From assembly GCF_001506165.1 (NCBI RefSeq), contig NZ_CP011427.1, positions 1,612,001 to 1,676,000 on the forward strand: 64,000 nt of DNA. Reading direction: 5' to 3'. Source of the DNA: Pantoea vagans. Its GTDB lineage: Bacteria; Pseudomonadota; Gammaproteobacteria; Enterobacterales; Enterobacteriaceae. The notes under the pieces were generated by a model that had not been told where the DNA came from, did no database searches, and saw nothing but the letters and a program-made list of their open reading frames with translations. The position numbers were made by a program, and so were the translations under genes. Every line of letters starts with the position of its first letter. Within the stretch, counting starts at the first letter, position 1. This document shows positions 18,354 to 27,135 of the stretch, piece by piece.

Positions 18354-19523
18354 TTAGCTGTTTACGGATGCGGCGAAGTTCGCCAGATAGCTGTCGGTAA
18401 TGCGCTGGCGTAACGTCAAATCTTCCAGCGGTGGAACCGGCGTGTAGTCGTAATCGATAAAGAGTTTGCCCGCCTTCAGGCTGTCTTTATCGTTGGCGCT
18501 TTCGTCATACCAGGCTGTTGCGCCCAGCAGATAACCCGCGCTGCACAGCTCGCGAAACTTCGCGTTGATACCCGCGATAATTTCTTTGACCAGTACCGGC
18601 GTCAGCGGCTTATCGTTCGCCCACATGTGGGCTTCCGCCATCGTGTCGGCCAGTACCTGTGCGGTGCGGGTGTAGTTCTCAAACTGGAACAACGGATCAT
18701 CACTGCAGGTGCGGTTGCCCCAGAAGCGGAAACCGTCCTTGCGGATAAGCGTGGTAACGTCCGCCTCGTTGAGCAGGTCTGCGTCGGTGCCAACCTGCTG
18801 CAAATCCCAGAACACTGAAGCCGAAATGCCGGTGACACCGTTTACGCCAACGTTCGACAGGGTTTTATGCCAGCCAGTGTCGTTGTCGATTTTGGCGCGC
18901 AGGCCCAGCGCACGCGCGGTGGCGTAAGCGGTATCGGACGCATTGGTGGTGGTGTTCCACGCGAGGAAGTCAGGCCAGATCACCATCAGCTCACGCTGGC
19001 TGAAGTTCTGACGATACAGGCGGGCTTCAGAAATGGTCTTGCACTCCCACGCCGATACATAGGCGAAGGCGCGCAACTGCTGCGCAATGCTCGCAAGCGA
19101 GGTTGCCACTTCCAGCGAGTCGAGACCGGGCACGCCGAGAATGCGGGGTTTCACATCGAGCTGAGTCTGCGCCGCGAGCAGCGCTTTCATGCCGGTGTAC
19201 TGCCCGTTAGCGTCGGTCCCTCCGATGATATTTGAAATGGTTTCGGCATCGTCAGCGCCTTCCGACACGCGCACTACGACGGTGACGGGTTTCGACTGGT
19301 CAGCGATTGCCTGCAGGGATGATGCGAGCGTGCCTTTCACGCCAGCTTTGCCGACTGCACCCTGCACGTTGATGATAAGTACCGGCGTGTTCAGCGGGAA
19401 CGTTGCCGCGTCCGCATCTTCGGCGGTGCAGACCATGCCGACAATCGCGGTTGATACGGTGGAGATGGTGCGCGTGCCGTCGTTGATTTCGACGACGCGG
19501 ACACCGTGATGATAATCTGCCAT
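18354..19523 (-). CDS. FI: Tail sheath protein gpFI
   Basis: gpFI is the contractile sheath subunit. The 389-aa product starts [20 protein letters not shown], as in P2 (396 aa), and shows the sheath signatures [20 protein letters not shown] and [20 protein letters not shown] chose the ATG at 19523 because AGGAG lies 8 nt upstream and it matches P2; an open frame continues three codons further. It is the first gene of the FI-FII operon, downstream of the 19612 terminator. Confidence 0.95.
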   Translation of the reverse strand: MADYHHGVRVVEINDGTRTISTVSTAIVGMVCTAEDADAATFPLNTPVLIINVQGAVGKAGVKGTLASSLQAIADQSKPVTVVVRVSEGADDAETISNIIGGTDANGQYTGMKALLAAQTQLDVKPRILGVPGLDSLEVATSLASIAQQLRAFAYVSAWECKTISEARLYRQNFSQRELMVIWPDFLAWNTTTNASDTAYATARALGLRAKIDNDTGWHKTLSNVGVNGVTGISASVFWDLQQVGTDADLLNEADVTTLIRKDGFRFWGNRTCSDDPLFQFENYTRTAQVLADTMAEAHMWANDKPLTPVLVKEIIAGINAKFRELCSAGYLLGATAWYDESANDKDSLKAGKLFIDYDYTPVPPLEDLTLRQRITDSYLANFAASVNS

Positions 19524-19611
19524 CTGTTGCACTCCTGGTTAAAGGTGTGCTCAGGGTGTCAGGTCAGTAAGGCAGGTGCATGCGGTTGCGGTTTGCTCAT
19601 GGATCCGCGGA

Positions 19612-19635
19612 CAAAAGAAAAGCCCCGCAGGGCTT
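19612..19635 (-). terminator. Terminator between the fibre operon and FI
   Basis: On the minus strand AAGCCC/GGGCTT, with a 4-nt loop, is followed by a T-rich tract (TTTTCTTTTG). It lies downstream of the small ORF at 19661 and upstream of FI, separating the V-to-G operon from the sheath operon. Confidence 0.7.
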
Positions 19636-19660
19636 ATCTCAGTCTGGTCAGGCGGTGACA

Positions 19661-19951
19661 CTAAGCCATTACCGCCACGTAAACCAGTGCGCAGGCGATA
19701 ACAGGCACAAGCATATCCAGCAGGCTCGGCATATCCCACGCCCTGATGACAAACCCTCCCCACCAAGGCATATTCTCGCGGTGTCCGTTTCCGAACTCGG
19801 CGATCCAGCGATATTCAGCCTGCGTCTGCTCGCGGGCGATAAACCACAGACAGCCCAGCACTGCACCGCTGAGCCAGTCACCCAGCATCAGACCGAAGAT
19901 GCACTGCACCGCAACGGCGGCGCAGGCGTGGAACACTGGCGAGAAATCCAT
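19661..19951 (-). CDS. Uncharacterised small phage membrane protein
   Basis: This 96-aa protein begins MDFSPVFHACAAVAVQCIFG. It has two or three hydrophobic helices (about residues 6-35 and 73-95) around a polar middle with EYRWIAEFGNGHRENMPWWG. Its start codon overlaps the tail-fibre-assembly stop (TAATG), so it is translationally coupled. Similar small ORFs sit here in other P2-like prophages, but I know of no function. In P2 this position, between G and FI, holds Z/fun, a phage-exclusion gene, so a superinfection role is possible but unsupported. Confidence 0.6.
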   Translation of the reverse strand: MDFSPVFHACAAVAVQCIFGLMLGDWLSGAVLGCLWFIAREQTQAEYRWIAEFGNGHRENMPWWGGFVIRAWDMPSLLDMLVPVIACALVYVAVMA

Positions 19952-20604
19952 TACACGGCCTCCGCATCTGGCGCAGCAGGCCACGTGATATCAGGAGCGG
20001 AAGACGTGTCTAACGCCTGCAGAGCCTGAATGTAGGTCATCCACTCAGTCAGCGCAGCCTTGTCCGCATCGGTGATGATGCCGAGCATTAGCTGCGTCTG
20101 CCACGCCTGCGTCGTGCTGTTTGCCACAGCGATGAGTCTGGCCTTTTCAGCATCGGCAATCTTCACTAAAGCCGCCTGCTGCGCGGCTTTATCGGTCACC
20201 CATTTTTTACCGTTCCACGTATCAAACGCGGTTGCGGGTTTGAGTAGCGTGGTACCTGTTGGATATTCACCGGCCTGGCTGATTACCGTGGCAGTGCCGT
20301 TTTCGGTGCTGTATACCGTTTCGCCTCGATGGTCTTCAACCAGTTGCCAACCGCCATTAAAGATCATGGCTTTGCCCTGCTCAGCATCGGGCGGAGCAGT
20401 GCAGGTTGAATTAGCAGGGATACCTACACCAACTGAAACATACTCCTCGCTTGAGCCGGTAAACTCCCCTGTGTTGGGATCGTAACTGTGTACGGTCAAT
20501 AAACCGGTTTCTTTCGCCAGCCCTGTTTCATCCAAGCTGGTATAGATGATTACTGGCTCGGTGGGCAATACTTCCGTCGATGTATCTTCTTTAACGTCGG
20601 TCAT
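19951..20604 (-). CDS. G: Tail fibre assembly protein (gpG position)
   Basis: This 217-aa protein has the C-terminal caudovirus tail-fibre-assembly pattern (FDTWNGKKWVTDKAAQQAAL, ADAEKARLIAVANSTT, WQTQLMLGIITDADKAALTEWMTYIQAL). Such chaperones fold or attach the fibre encoded just upstream; its start abuts the H stop (both at 20604). The N-terminal half is divergent, as usual for host-range modules. Confidence 0.88.
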   Translation of the reverse strand: MTDVKEDTSTEVLPTEPVIIYTSLDETGLAKETGLLTVHSYDPNTGEFTGSSEEYVSVGVGIPANSTCTAPPDAEQGKAMIFNGGWQLVEDHRGETVYSTENGTATVISQAGEYPTGTTLLKPATAFDTWNGKKWVTDKAAQQAALVKIADAEKARLIAVANSTTQAWQTQLMLGIITDADKAALTEWMTYIQALQALDTSSAPDITWPAAPDAEAV

Positions 20605-22622
20605 TATGCTGCCCTCACGATATAGTTAAATGCAATGTTACGGGGACGGGTTTCGGTGGCAGTGTTGCCAGAAGCTCCGCTGGTTGTCACCGTCTGGGTA
20701 TTATCAACGCTATAGGTTGAATCAAGGCTACCGCGATCGCTATCCGTTGTTCTCAGCGGAACCGCCACAGTATGAGTGTGTTGCTGCAGGGCATGGCCCT
20801 GTGCACTCAGAAGCTCTCGACTGCTATCAACGCCGCGTCCGTCATCCCAGCCACGAATGAACTCGCCACGAAGATCGGGCAATTTGAGGGACGGGTAAGC
20901 CTTCGCCAGCTCCGGGTAAGTCGTCGCACTGAATGACGCGCCGTTGCATTTCAGCCAGCCAGCCGGTGCTGTCTCCGCAGGCCACGGCAAAGGCACTCCG
21001 ATCGGCACGGCATTGATCGTTGTTGTTACCTGCTTCCAGTCAGCAAGAAGAGAACCAGCTGCGCTGTACCCACGGAACCAAAGAGAAGCGGCAGCACCTC
21101 GACCCGATACCCCAATCTGGATAGGCCGCAACTCACGTTGAATGTTCAGGCCTGCAAAATCCTCCCCACTAACGGGGTTATGCGCTGTTGCCTGATCGTC
21201 TGAAGCTTTAGCATTCACAAATTGTGTCGAAGTGGTGTTACCAGACTGCCCCGGATTGAAAATGTAATTAGGTGCAGTTGTGCTGTTCACGCCCAACCCC
21301 CACCCTTTTACCAGCTCAACAGTTGCCGTTTCTGTCCACGCCGTCCAGACGGTTGCGGTACCGTTTCCTGTACGTTTCCACTCTCTGTCGGAATTTCCCG
21401 ACGTAACTGAAACACTTCGGAATGTCTGTAATATCTCTCCGCTGCTTCGTTTCATCACATCAACAGTACCTACAAGAGCGGCAGGCATATTCGTTGCAGA
21501 CGTCGTTACGGAATAACGCCCAGGAGCAACTAACGTGTTGAGGTCACCAGAGAAATATCCCGACTGAGTTTGATAACCAACCATCTGCCACTCAAGCCAG
21601 ACAGGTTTAGATGCATCCCATGCTGCACCCAGCGTGCGGATATAAATTGTCCCGTATCGCGTAATATATTCCTGAGTACAACCGTACAGACCTGCTGGAA
21701 AAATATTCAAAACCCCCTGTGTTGCTTCCGGGAGGTTTGGGTTTGTCTGGGTTGTAGATGATCCGATAGACCATGAACCCATCGATAATGGCCCCAGAGA
21801 ATTGGTATCAATCCCACTGGCGATACTCCCCATTACTTTAAACGCAGAATCATTTACGGCTTTTACTGCTTTCGGCGTAGCTGCCTGCGTTTCGCTGGTG
21901 CTGTTGATATCGCTACTGAGCTGGCTTTCTAGCAAATACTGCCCATGTGGATCAGCCGCATCGTTGTGCGCCTTCATCAATGCTTGTCCAAACGCAGTGG
22001 TCGCTATCTGCGTATCATTTTTTGTGACAGCAGGCGTTGGCGCTTTAGGGGTTCCAGTCAGCGTCGGACTGGCCTTCGGCGCATACTGCGTGTGCGGGTC
22101 GGCTGCAGCAACATGCTTTGCCATCAGGTCATCGGCATAGGCTTTCACCTCAATCACCGCGTTATCAACGTACTGGCGAGTCGCCAGCACAATCGACGGG
22201 TCGATTTTGAGCGTCACCGCGTCGGTGCTGCTGACAATCAGGATCATGCGCACGGTCTGCGTGCGCCCGCTGCCCTCCTGCAGTTGCGGCTTGTAGGTCT
22301 CGGCGCAGTTGGCTACCGCGATTAGCACGCCGTCAGCATCAAACAGGCCAATTTCGCGAATCCAGAAGCCGCCCTCCGTTTCAGGTATCACCTGTTCGGC
22401 GATAATCTGGCTGCTGTTCGCCGCATCGATACTCAGCGAATTCAGCGCCGCGCGGCGCTTCTCGCCGACCAGCTTGGTTTGTGTGGCATTGGGTGTTGGT
22501 AGCGTGCCGCCACCGTCGCCCACCGCCATCTGTGTAATCTGCAGCTTGGTACCTAGCGCGGCGGCGTTTGCCAGTTTGGATGCGCCAAGGTTCGTCAGCA
22601 GGGCATAATATTTTGTCGTCAT
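20604..22622 (-). CDS. H: Tail fibre protein gpH
   Basis: gpH is the receptor-binding side fibre. The 672-aa product has the conserved P2 fibre N-terminus for baseplate attachment (MTTKYYALLTNLGASKLANA; about residues 1-160). A repeat region follows with ADPHTQYAPK and ADPHGQYLLE, then a variable shaft. A C-terminal collar-type domain (PAGWLKCNGASFSATTYPEL, LPDLRGEFIRGWDDGRG) ends it. No invertase or inverted duplicate fibre end is visible, so there is no sign of fibre switching. Confidence 0.92.
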   Translation of the reverse strand: MTTKYYALLTNLGASKLANAAALGTKLQITQMAVGDGGGTLPTPNATQTKLVGEKRRAALNSLSIDAANSSQIIAEQVIPETEGGFWIREIGLFDADGVLIAVANCAETYKPQLQEGSGRTQTVRMILIVSSTDAVTLKIDPSIVLATRQYVDNAVIEVKAYADDLMAKHVAAADPHTQYAPKASPTLTGTPKAPTPAVTKNDTQIATTAFGQALMKAHNDAADPHGQYLLESQLSSDINSTSETQAATPKAVKAVNDSAFKVMGSIASGIDTNSLGPLSMGSWSIGSSTTQTNPNLPEATQGVLNIFPAGLYGCTQEYITRYGTIYIRTLGAAWDASKPVWLEWQMVGYQTQSGYFSGDLNTLVAPGRYSVTTSATNMPAALVGTVDVMKRSSGEILQTFRSVSVTSGNSDREWKRTGNGTATVWTAWTETATVELVKGWGLGVNSTTAPNYIFNPGQSGNTTSTQFVNAKASDDQATAHNPVSGEDFAGLNIQRELRPIQIGVSGRGAAASLWFRGYSAAGSLLADWKQVTTTINAVPIGVPLPWPAETAPAGWLKCNGASFSATTYPELAKAYPSLKLPDLRGEFIRGWDDGRGVDSSRELLSAQGHALQQHTHTVAVPLRTTDSDRGSLDSTYSVDNTQTVTTSGASGNTATETRPRNIAFNYIVRAA

Positions 22623-23227
22623 GCGCGCACTTCCGTCAGGTCAATGATATGTAGCGCAACGGCTGTATAGCCGGTGCCGCCCACGGTGATAGTTTCAGGG
22701 ATATAGGGATAAACTGTCAGCTCGTCACCCAGATAACAGGCTGCGCCAACGCTAAAAGGCCCGGACGAATCGAGATTGATGGACAGGCCAATGAGGTGAC
22801 GACTTAACGGCTTGGCGTCCGATATCATCCGCTCCAGCTCGTTGTACATTTCCTCGGTGATGCCGGTATCGAGCACGCCCACGTCAAGCCGGAATGTGCC
22901 AGGCGTCTCGTTGGTCTTCCACCACTCAATAACGCGGATCAGATAGCCGAGCGGCTCAACCACGCGACGGATAGCACCGATGGTGCCTTTGCGCTGATGC
23001 ACTGCGCGCGCCGCCGCCACGACAGACCGCTTGGTGAACTCATTCCATCCGGTATCCCAGCGGTCTACCGACCACGCCCAAGCCAGATAAGGCAGCAGGA
23101 CTAACGGGCATGCGTAGGGATTCCAGAGCAGGCGCAGCGGGACATTCATCGTACTCAGATTTGACAGTGCTTCAGCCGCCGCCACCTCAAGCAGAGACGA
23201 ACCGGTGGGAAGCAGGCGATCACTCAT
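22619..23227 (-). CDS. I: Baseplate protein gpI
   Basis: gpI is a baseplate wedge component of the P2 tail (tail_P2_I family). The 202-aa product begins MSDRLLPTGSSLLEVAAAEA and contains WNPYACPLVLLPYLAWAWSV and WDTGWNEFTKR, hallmarks of the family. P2 gpI is 176 aa. Overlaps with J (8 bp) and H (4 bp) indicate coupled translation. Confidence 0.93.
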   Translation of the reverse strand: MSDRLLPTGSSLLEVAAAEALSNLSTMNVPLRLLWNPYACPLVLLPYLAWAWSVDRWDTGWNEFTKRSVVAAARAVHQRKGTIGAIRRVVEPLGYLIRVIEWWKTNETPGTFRLDVGVLDTGITEEMYNELERMISDAKPLSRHLIGLSINLDSSGPFSVGAACYLGDELTVYPYIPETITVGGTGYTAVALHIIDLTEVRA

Positions 23228-24128
23228 CCGACCCCCCGACGCTCAGCGTGTAGCCGGTGCAGTATGCCGCCTGCGTTTTATCCAGCACGACGTCGGCAAC
23301 CGGCTTAATCAGGTTTACGCGCTGCACGCCTTCGACGTGCATAGCGGCATAGAGTGCGGACAGTCGAATGTCGCGCCCGAGTCGCTTTTGCGTGCCGATG
23401 TAAGCGACGAGTTTTGCCTCAGAAGCGGTGCGAATAGGCTCCGCCTCTGGCCCCGGATAGAGATACAACTCGGCTTCAATCTCGTAATTGATGATGACTG
23501 CAGACTGGACTGTTACCCGATCAGCAACCGGGCGCACGTTCTCGTCATTCAGAGCGGTATCGACGACGGTCAGCAAATCATCCGCCGCCGTTCCGTTACC
23601 CTCGCGGGCTAGAATGGTCACCGTCACCACGGCGGGTGACGGGCTGATGGCTGATGCATCTGCCACGCGCCCGTCTGCGCTTCGGGCGTGGTACTCATAT
23701 GCGCCAGACGGCCCGGCAACACTCAGCCCCTCAAATGCACCCGCAATGCGCACGCGGAAATCGTCGTCACTTTCCATGACCGCTGCCACTGGCGGAATGG
23801 CGGTATCATCTGCCGGTGTGATGGTAAGGCGAGTCACGCCGTTATTTGCACCAAGCTGGTCTAAGTCGTCATCAACGGCATAAGCCACCATGACGGCGCG
23901 TGCCGCCTCGTTGATGCGCTGGCGCAGGATCACTTCACGGTAGGCGTTTTCCTGCAGCACCTTAACGATGGGATCGGACTCCAGCGCCAGCACGCGGGCG
24001 ACGGCCTCCTGCTGGTCTTCCGGGTAGAGCGAAATCAGCGTGGACTTTCGCTCAGCCAGGAGCGTTTCATAATCGAGCACTTCTACCACGTCGGGTGCAG
24101 GAAGCTGGCTCAGGTCAATGGTTGCCAT
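23220..24128 (-). CDS. J: Baseplate protein gpJ
   Basis: gpJ is the baseplate_J-like wedge protein at the edge of the P2 baseplate. The 302-aa product equals the P2 length and shows MATIDLSQLPAPDVVEVLDY, PEDQQEAVARVLALESDPI and DDDLDQLGANNGVTRL. It follows W by 4 bp. Confidence 0.95.
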   Translation of the reverse strand: MATIDLSQLPAPDVVEVLDYETLLAERKSTLISLYPEDQQEAVARVLALESDPIVKVLQENAYREVILRQRINEAARAVMVAYAVDDDLDQLGANNGVTRLTITPADDTAIPPVAAVMESDDDFRVRIAGAFEGLSVAGPSGAYEYHARSADGRVADASAISPSPAVVTVTILAREGNGTAADDLLTVVDTALNDENVRPVADRVTVQSAVIINYEIEAELYLYPGPEAEPIRTASEAKLVAYIGTQKRLGRDIRLSALYAAMHVEGVQRVNLIKPVADVVLDKTQAAYCTGYTLSVGGSDE

Positions 24129-24132
24129 GTTC

Positions 24133-24483
24133 TCAGCTCACAGGGATGGTTAAGGAAAAGGGTTGCAGGCTGTCGGCCCGGTTGCCCGTCAGGTCGACCA
24201 CCATCGCGCCGTTGTAATCCGACTCAAAGCTGATAGCGGTGAGCCTTACGCGCGGCTCCCAGCGCAGCAACGCCACATAGCAGGCCGACATAATCTGCAG
24301 GCGCAGTGACTCGTTTTGCGGCTGGTCAATCAGCGCTGAAAGCAGCGATCCGTATTCGCGGCGCATGATGCGGGTGCCAATCGGCGTGATCAGAATGTCG
24401 CGGATTGACTGGCGAATATGCTCGATGTCCGTCAGCGCTTCGCCGGTCTCCCGGTTCATGCCGATATATTTTGCGGTTGTCAT
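24133..24483 (-). CDS. W: Baseplate protein gpW (T4 gp25-like)
   Basis: gpW is the gp25-like baseplate wedge protein. The 116-aa product starts MTTAKYIGMNRETGEALTDI and has the family motif IRDILITPIGTRIMRREYGS. P2 gpW is 115 aa. It overlaps V by 4 bp. Confidence 0.95.
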   Translation of the reverse strand: MTTAKYIGMNRETGEALTDIEHIRQSIRDILITPIGTRIMRREYGSLLSALIDQPQNESLRLQIMSACYVALLRWEPRVRLTAISFESDYNGAMVVDLTGNRADSLQPFSLTIPVS

Positions 24484-25070
24484 TGTGGCCCGTCCGTTCT
24501 GCTGCCGCCGCGCTCTATGCCGCCGTGGTCGTGGTCATCAACCACAACGCCATTTGAATCAAACTTGCCGCCGCTGTGGCTGACGTCTCCGCTCATCTTG
24601 CCGCCCTCTGAAAACTCAAATGTTTTGGCTTTTAAGTGCGCCGTGCATTCAACCTCTGGCGTGCTCAGCAGAATTTTCACCGCTGCCTCAATGGTGGCGG
24701 TCTGTACGCCGGTTGCTTTCAGCGCTCCGTTTTCCGGTTCGTATTCAATTACAGCGCCGTCAGGGAATGACCAGTGCAGAGCTTCAGCAGATGCGGATGG
24801 GGCGGGGTTGTTATCAGAGAAGATGCCCGGTAGCACAAACCCTGTATCGAGTTCACCGCCGAGGCATAAAACGAGCACCTGCTCGCCGACCGACGGGGCA
24901 TTCCATGAACGGGTTTTACCCGCACGGGCAGACAGCCAGTGAAGCCAGTCAGTTGTGTTATTTCCCGTATCCACGCGGCATAACCCGTCGTCCAGTTTTA
25001 CGGCGGAGACGGTGCCAATGCGGATAAGGTTGCGCAGCAGGCGCAGGATTTCAGAGAGTTGTTCGTTCAT
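24480..25070 (-). CDS. V: Baseplate spike protein gpV
   Basis: gpV is the trimeric tail spike that punctures the outer membrane. The 196-aa product has an OB-fold N-terminus (KLDDGLCRVDTGNNTTDWLHWL, PSVGEQVLVLCLGGELDTGF), then a beta-helical region. Its C-terminal end carries VVDDHDHGG, the His-rich iron-binding tip. I chose the ATG at 25070 (MNEQLSEILRLL), which matches P2; a TTG six codons upstream is also open. An 11-bp perfect hairpin lies immediately before this ATG. Confidence 0.93.
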   Translation of the reverse strand: MNEQLSEILRLLRNLIRIGTVSAVKLDDGLCRVDTGNNTTDWLHWLSARAGKTRSWNAPSVGEQVLVLCLGGELDTGFVLPGIFSDNNPAPSASAEALHWSFPDGAVIEYEPENGALKATGVQTATIEAAVKILLSTPEVECTAHLKAKTFEFSEGGKMSGDVSHSGGKFDSNGVVVDDHDHGGIERGGSRTDGPQ

Positions 25071-25098
25071 GGCAAGATGATGCTTCAATCATCTTGCC
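25071..25098. repeat. Perfect 11-bp hairpin abutting the V start codon
   Basis: GGCAAGATGAT and ATCATCTTGCC are exact complements around a 6-nt loop and end directly before the V ATG. In the V mRNA leader it would occlude ribosome access, or it may act as a boundary between the late operon and the opposite-strand cargo. A CTGTT-N11-AACAG dyad at 25113-25133 further up could be an Ogr-type late activator site, although its spacing (N13 between TGT and ACA) and position are not canonical. Confidence 0.45.
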
Positions 25099-25232
25099 TT
25101 GCAAAAATGATGCTGTTTATTGATCTCTAACAGGACAAACAGAGGGTAAAAAGAGCTTATATTTAATGATTACTTAAAAGTAAAGCTTTGTTAATGTATG
25201 TGAGCAAATACTACTTATCTTGTGGGGTAATC

Positions 25233-25607
25233 ATGGAAGAAGTGGAGTTTTTCAACGATGGCAATGTAAGCGTCTCTAGCGCACGATTTCGTGTCGGGGC
25301 AAGCACTTATGCAATGCAGGGCGTAACATCAGTTAAGCGTGCAAAAAAAGATGCTAATAAATTCCCAGCAATATTGATGGTTTTTATTGGTGCATTGATG
25401 ACTTTCGGTGCTGACCAAATAGGCTCGAAAATTTTTGGCGTTGTATTGGTGGTCGCCGGAATTATTGTATTTAGGAAAATGAAGGCTGAATATAGCGTTT
25501 ATTTAAATAGCTCATCTGGTGAAAGTCAAGCATTAAAAAGCAAAGATGTATCGTATATCGATCAGGTCATTGACGCTTTGAACAAATCAATTGTACACAG
25601 AGGCTAA
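25233..25607 (+). CDS. Small membrane protein, DUF6232-like (cargo gene)
   Basis: This 124-aa protein has an N-terminal strand-rich region (MEEVEFFNDGNVSVSSARFRV, then YAMQGVTSVKRAKKD). Two hydrophobic helices lie at about residues 48-68 and 72-85, and the tail is cytoplasmic and ends VIDALNKSIVHRG. I recall this pattern from the DUF6232 family, whose function is unknown; the assignment is from memory. It is AT-rich, on the opposite strand to the tail genes, and followed by the SIR2-like gene after a hairpin, so it is probably cargo. The ATG at 25233 is preceded by TGGGG; a start at 25188 would add 15 residues. Confidence 0.75.
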   Translation: MEEVEFFNDGNVSVSSARFRVGASTYAMQGVTSVKRAKKDANKFPAILMVFIGALMTFGADQIGSKIFGVVLVVAGIIVFRKMKAEYSVYLNSSSGESQALKSKDVSYIDQVIDALNKSIVHRG

Positions 25608-25610
25608 GAC

Positions 25611-25636
25611 ATTTAAGGAGCCTTGGCTCCTTAAAT
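25611..25636. repeat. 12-bp perfect inverted repeat between two cargo genes
   Basis: ATTTAAGGAGCC and GGCTCCTTAAAT are exact complements with only TT between them. It lies 3 bp after the DUF6232-like stop and 21 bp before the SIR2-like start. There is no clear T-run, so it may be a terminator, an RNA-processing site or an attenuator. Confidence 0.6.
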
Positions 25637-25657
25637 GATTGAAGGGAGATGATTGTC

Positions 25658-26677
25658 ATGGATTTAATAACTTTTAGTGAAGCATTAAAGAAATCGGAAG
25701 CTCAGAGGAAAAGACATATTCTTTTGGGAAACGGTTTTAGTATAGCTTGTAAGCCAGATATATTTATCTATGGGCGTCTATTCGAAAAAGCAAGGTTTGA
25801 TAAGCTTTCCCCCTCTGCGAAAAAAGCCTTTAGTATAATGGGCACTGAAGACTTTGAGAAAATCATTAAAATATTGAGAGATTCGAGTGATGTACTTCAA
25901 GCATATGATGTTGCCGACCAGAGCATCGTTGACCAGTTATTAGAGGATTCTGAAGCTCTTAAAGAGCTACTTGTTGAAACTCTGGCTACAAGCCATCCTT
26001 CACATCCCGGAGAAGTTAGTGAACTGCAATATCAGTCTTGCAGGCGATTTCTAAATAATTTCGAGCGCATTTATACTCTTAATTATGATTTACTACTATA
26101 TTGGACTTGCATGCATTGCGAAGAAGGAAAAAGTCCAACAAGCGATGATGGGTTTAGAAAACCTGCCGATAATTATGATGCTGATTATGTAACTTGGGAA
26201 CCTAATAATGCTCACGGACAGAGTCTTTTCTTCCTGCACGGTGCTTTGCATCTTTTTGATGCTGGCTATGAGTTAAGAAAATTCACATGGGTCAATACCA
26301 AAGTGAGACTCATTGAGCAAATTCGTAAGGCAATGAGTAACGATCTTTTCCCGGTCTTTGTTTCTGAAGGAACATCTAAAGAAAAAATTGAAAGGATTAG
26401 ACATAACGACTACCTTGCCAAAGCTTATCGAAGCTTCAGTGAAATAACCGGAGCATTGTTCATTTATGGACATTCTTTAGCTGAAAATGATGAGCATTTT
26501 CTTGGTGCAATTGAAAATGGGAAGATAAGACAGCTTTATGTTGGTATATATGGAAATCCTAATTCAAACGATAATAAAAAAATAATTAGGCGCGCCAATA
26601 AGATGGCATTAACTAGGAAAAGACATACCTTGGAAGTTTACTTCTACGATGTCTCGTCAGCAAATGTTTGGGGATAA
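25658..26677 (+). CDS. SIR2-like (DUF4917-type) protein, candidate phage-defence NADase
   Basis: In the numbering of the longer open frame from 25649, the protein has SIR2-type Rossmann landmarks in order. These are a glycine-rich loop LLGNGFSIAC (25-34), a TNYD-like YTLNYDLLLYW (142-152), a candidate catalytic His in FLHGALHLF (195-203), and FIYGHSLAENDEHFL (271-285), the GxSLxxxD motif of SIR2-like defence proteins. The nearest family I recall is DUF4917. Related SIR2 proteins deplete NAD+ during phage infection; that activity here is inference. I prefer the ATG at 25658 (339 aa) because AAGGGA is 10 nt upstream; the ATG at 25649 is too close to it. AT-rich, on the strand opposite to late genes V and S. 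Confidence 0.75.
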   Translation: MDLITFSEALKKSEAQRKRHILLGNGFSIACKPDIFIYGRLFEKARFDKLSPSAKKAFSIMGTEDFEKIIKILRDSSDVLQAYDVADQSIVDQLLEDSEALKELLVETLATSHPSHPGEVSELQYQSCRRFLNNFERIYTLNYDLLLYWTCMHCEEGKSPTSDDGFRKPADNYDADYVTWEPNNAHGQSLFFLHGALHLFDAGYELRKFTWVNTKVRLIEQIRKAMSNDLFPVFVSEGTSKEKIERIRHNDYLAKAYRSFSEITGALFIYGHSLAENDEHFLGAIENGKIRQLYVGIYGNPNSNDNKKIIRRANKMALTRKRHTLEVYFYDVSSANVWG

Positions 26678-26679
26678 GC

Positions 26680-27135
26680 CTAACGGATTTCCCCTAGAGC
26701 TGACAGTATTGTATTAAAGATCATCATTTCATCTGTTTTGGATAGTCCTAAAAGCGGGCGAGCAATGTATTGCATATCTTTACTTCCGCGAGAGGGCCTG
26801 TCCCTTAATCCGTATTGATGCACTCTTACCATGCGTTGCACATGTCCAACAAACTCGACCGCAGCCTCATCGGAAGTCGCCCGTGCCTTCATATATTTCG
26901 CCGTGCGCAGCTTGGCAAACATCTCACGCTTAACCCGACCTTTCTTGCCGCGTATCGGCTGCTCCTTGCGCGGCTTATAAGGCGTGCCATCTGGTGACTG
27001 CTGTTTCTTAATGTTCTGCTGCTGGCTGGCGCGCAGCTTCTTCGCGATGTTGCGCGCCATCTCTTTGCGCGACTGCGCGGACAGGTTGCCGATCAGCGCA
27101 TTAAGGCGGTCATTAACCAGCTCTAAGTCGCTCAT
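26680..27135 (-). CDS. S: Tail completion protein gpS
   Basis: gpS is required for tail completion in P2. The 151-aa product has the phage virion morphogenesis family pattern (MARNIAKKLRASQQQNIKKQQSPDGTPY split around residue 30-60, then KRGRVKREMFAKL-like basic stretches). Its ATG at 27135 overlaps the R stop (ATGA), supporting this start over the GTG at 27144. Its end lies 2 bp from the cargo SIR2-like gene on the other strand. Confidence 0.9.
   Translation of the reverse strand: MSDLELVNDRLNALIGNLSAQSRKEMARNIAKKLRASQQQNIKKQQSPDGTPYKPRKEQPIRGKKGRVKREMFAKLRTAKYMKARATSDEAAVEFVGHVQRMVRVHQYGLRDRPSRGSKDMQYIARPLLGLSKTDEMMIFNTILSALGEIR

Noticed and set aside
20604..22622. Invertible tail-fibre cassette
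   Set aside because: No invertase gene, crossover repeats or alternative fibre C-terminus is visible next to H and G.
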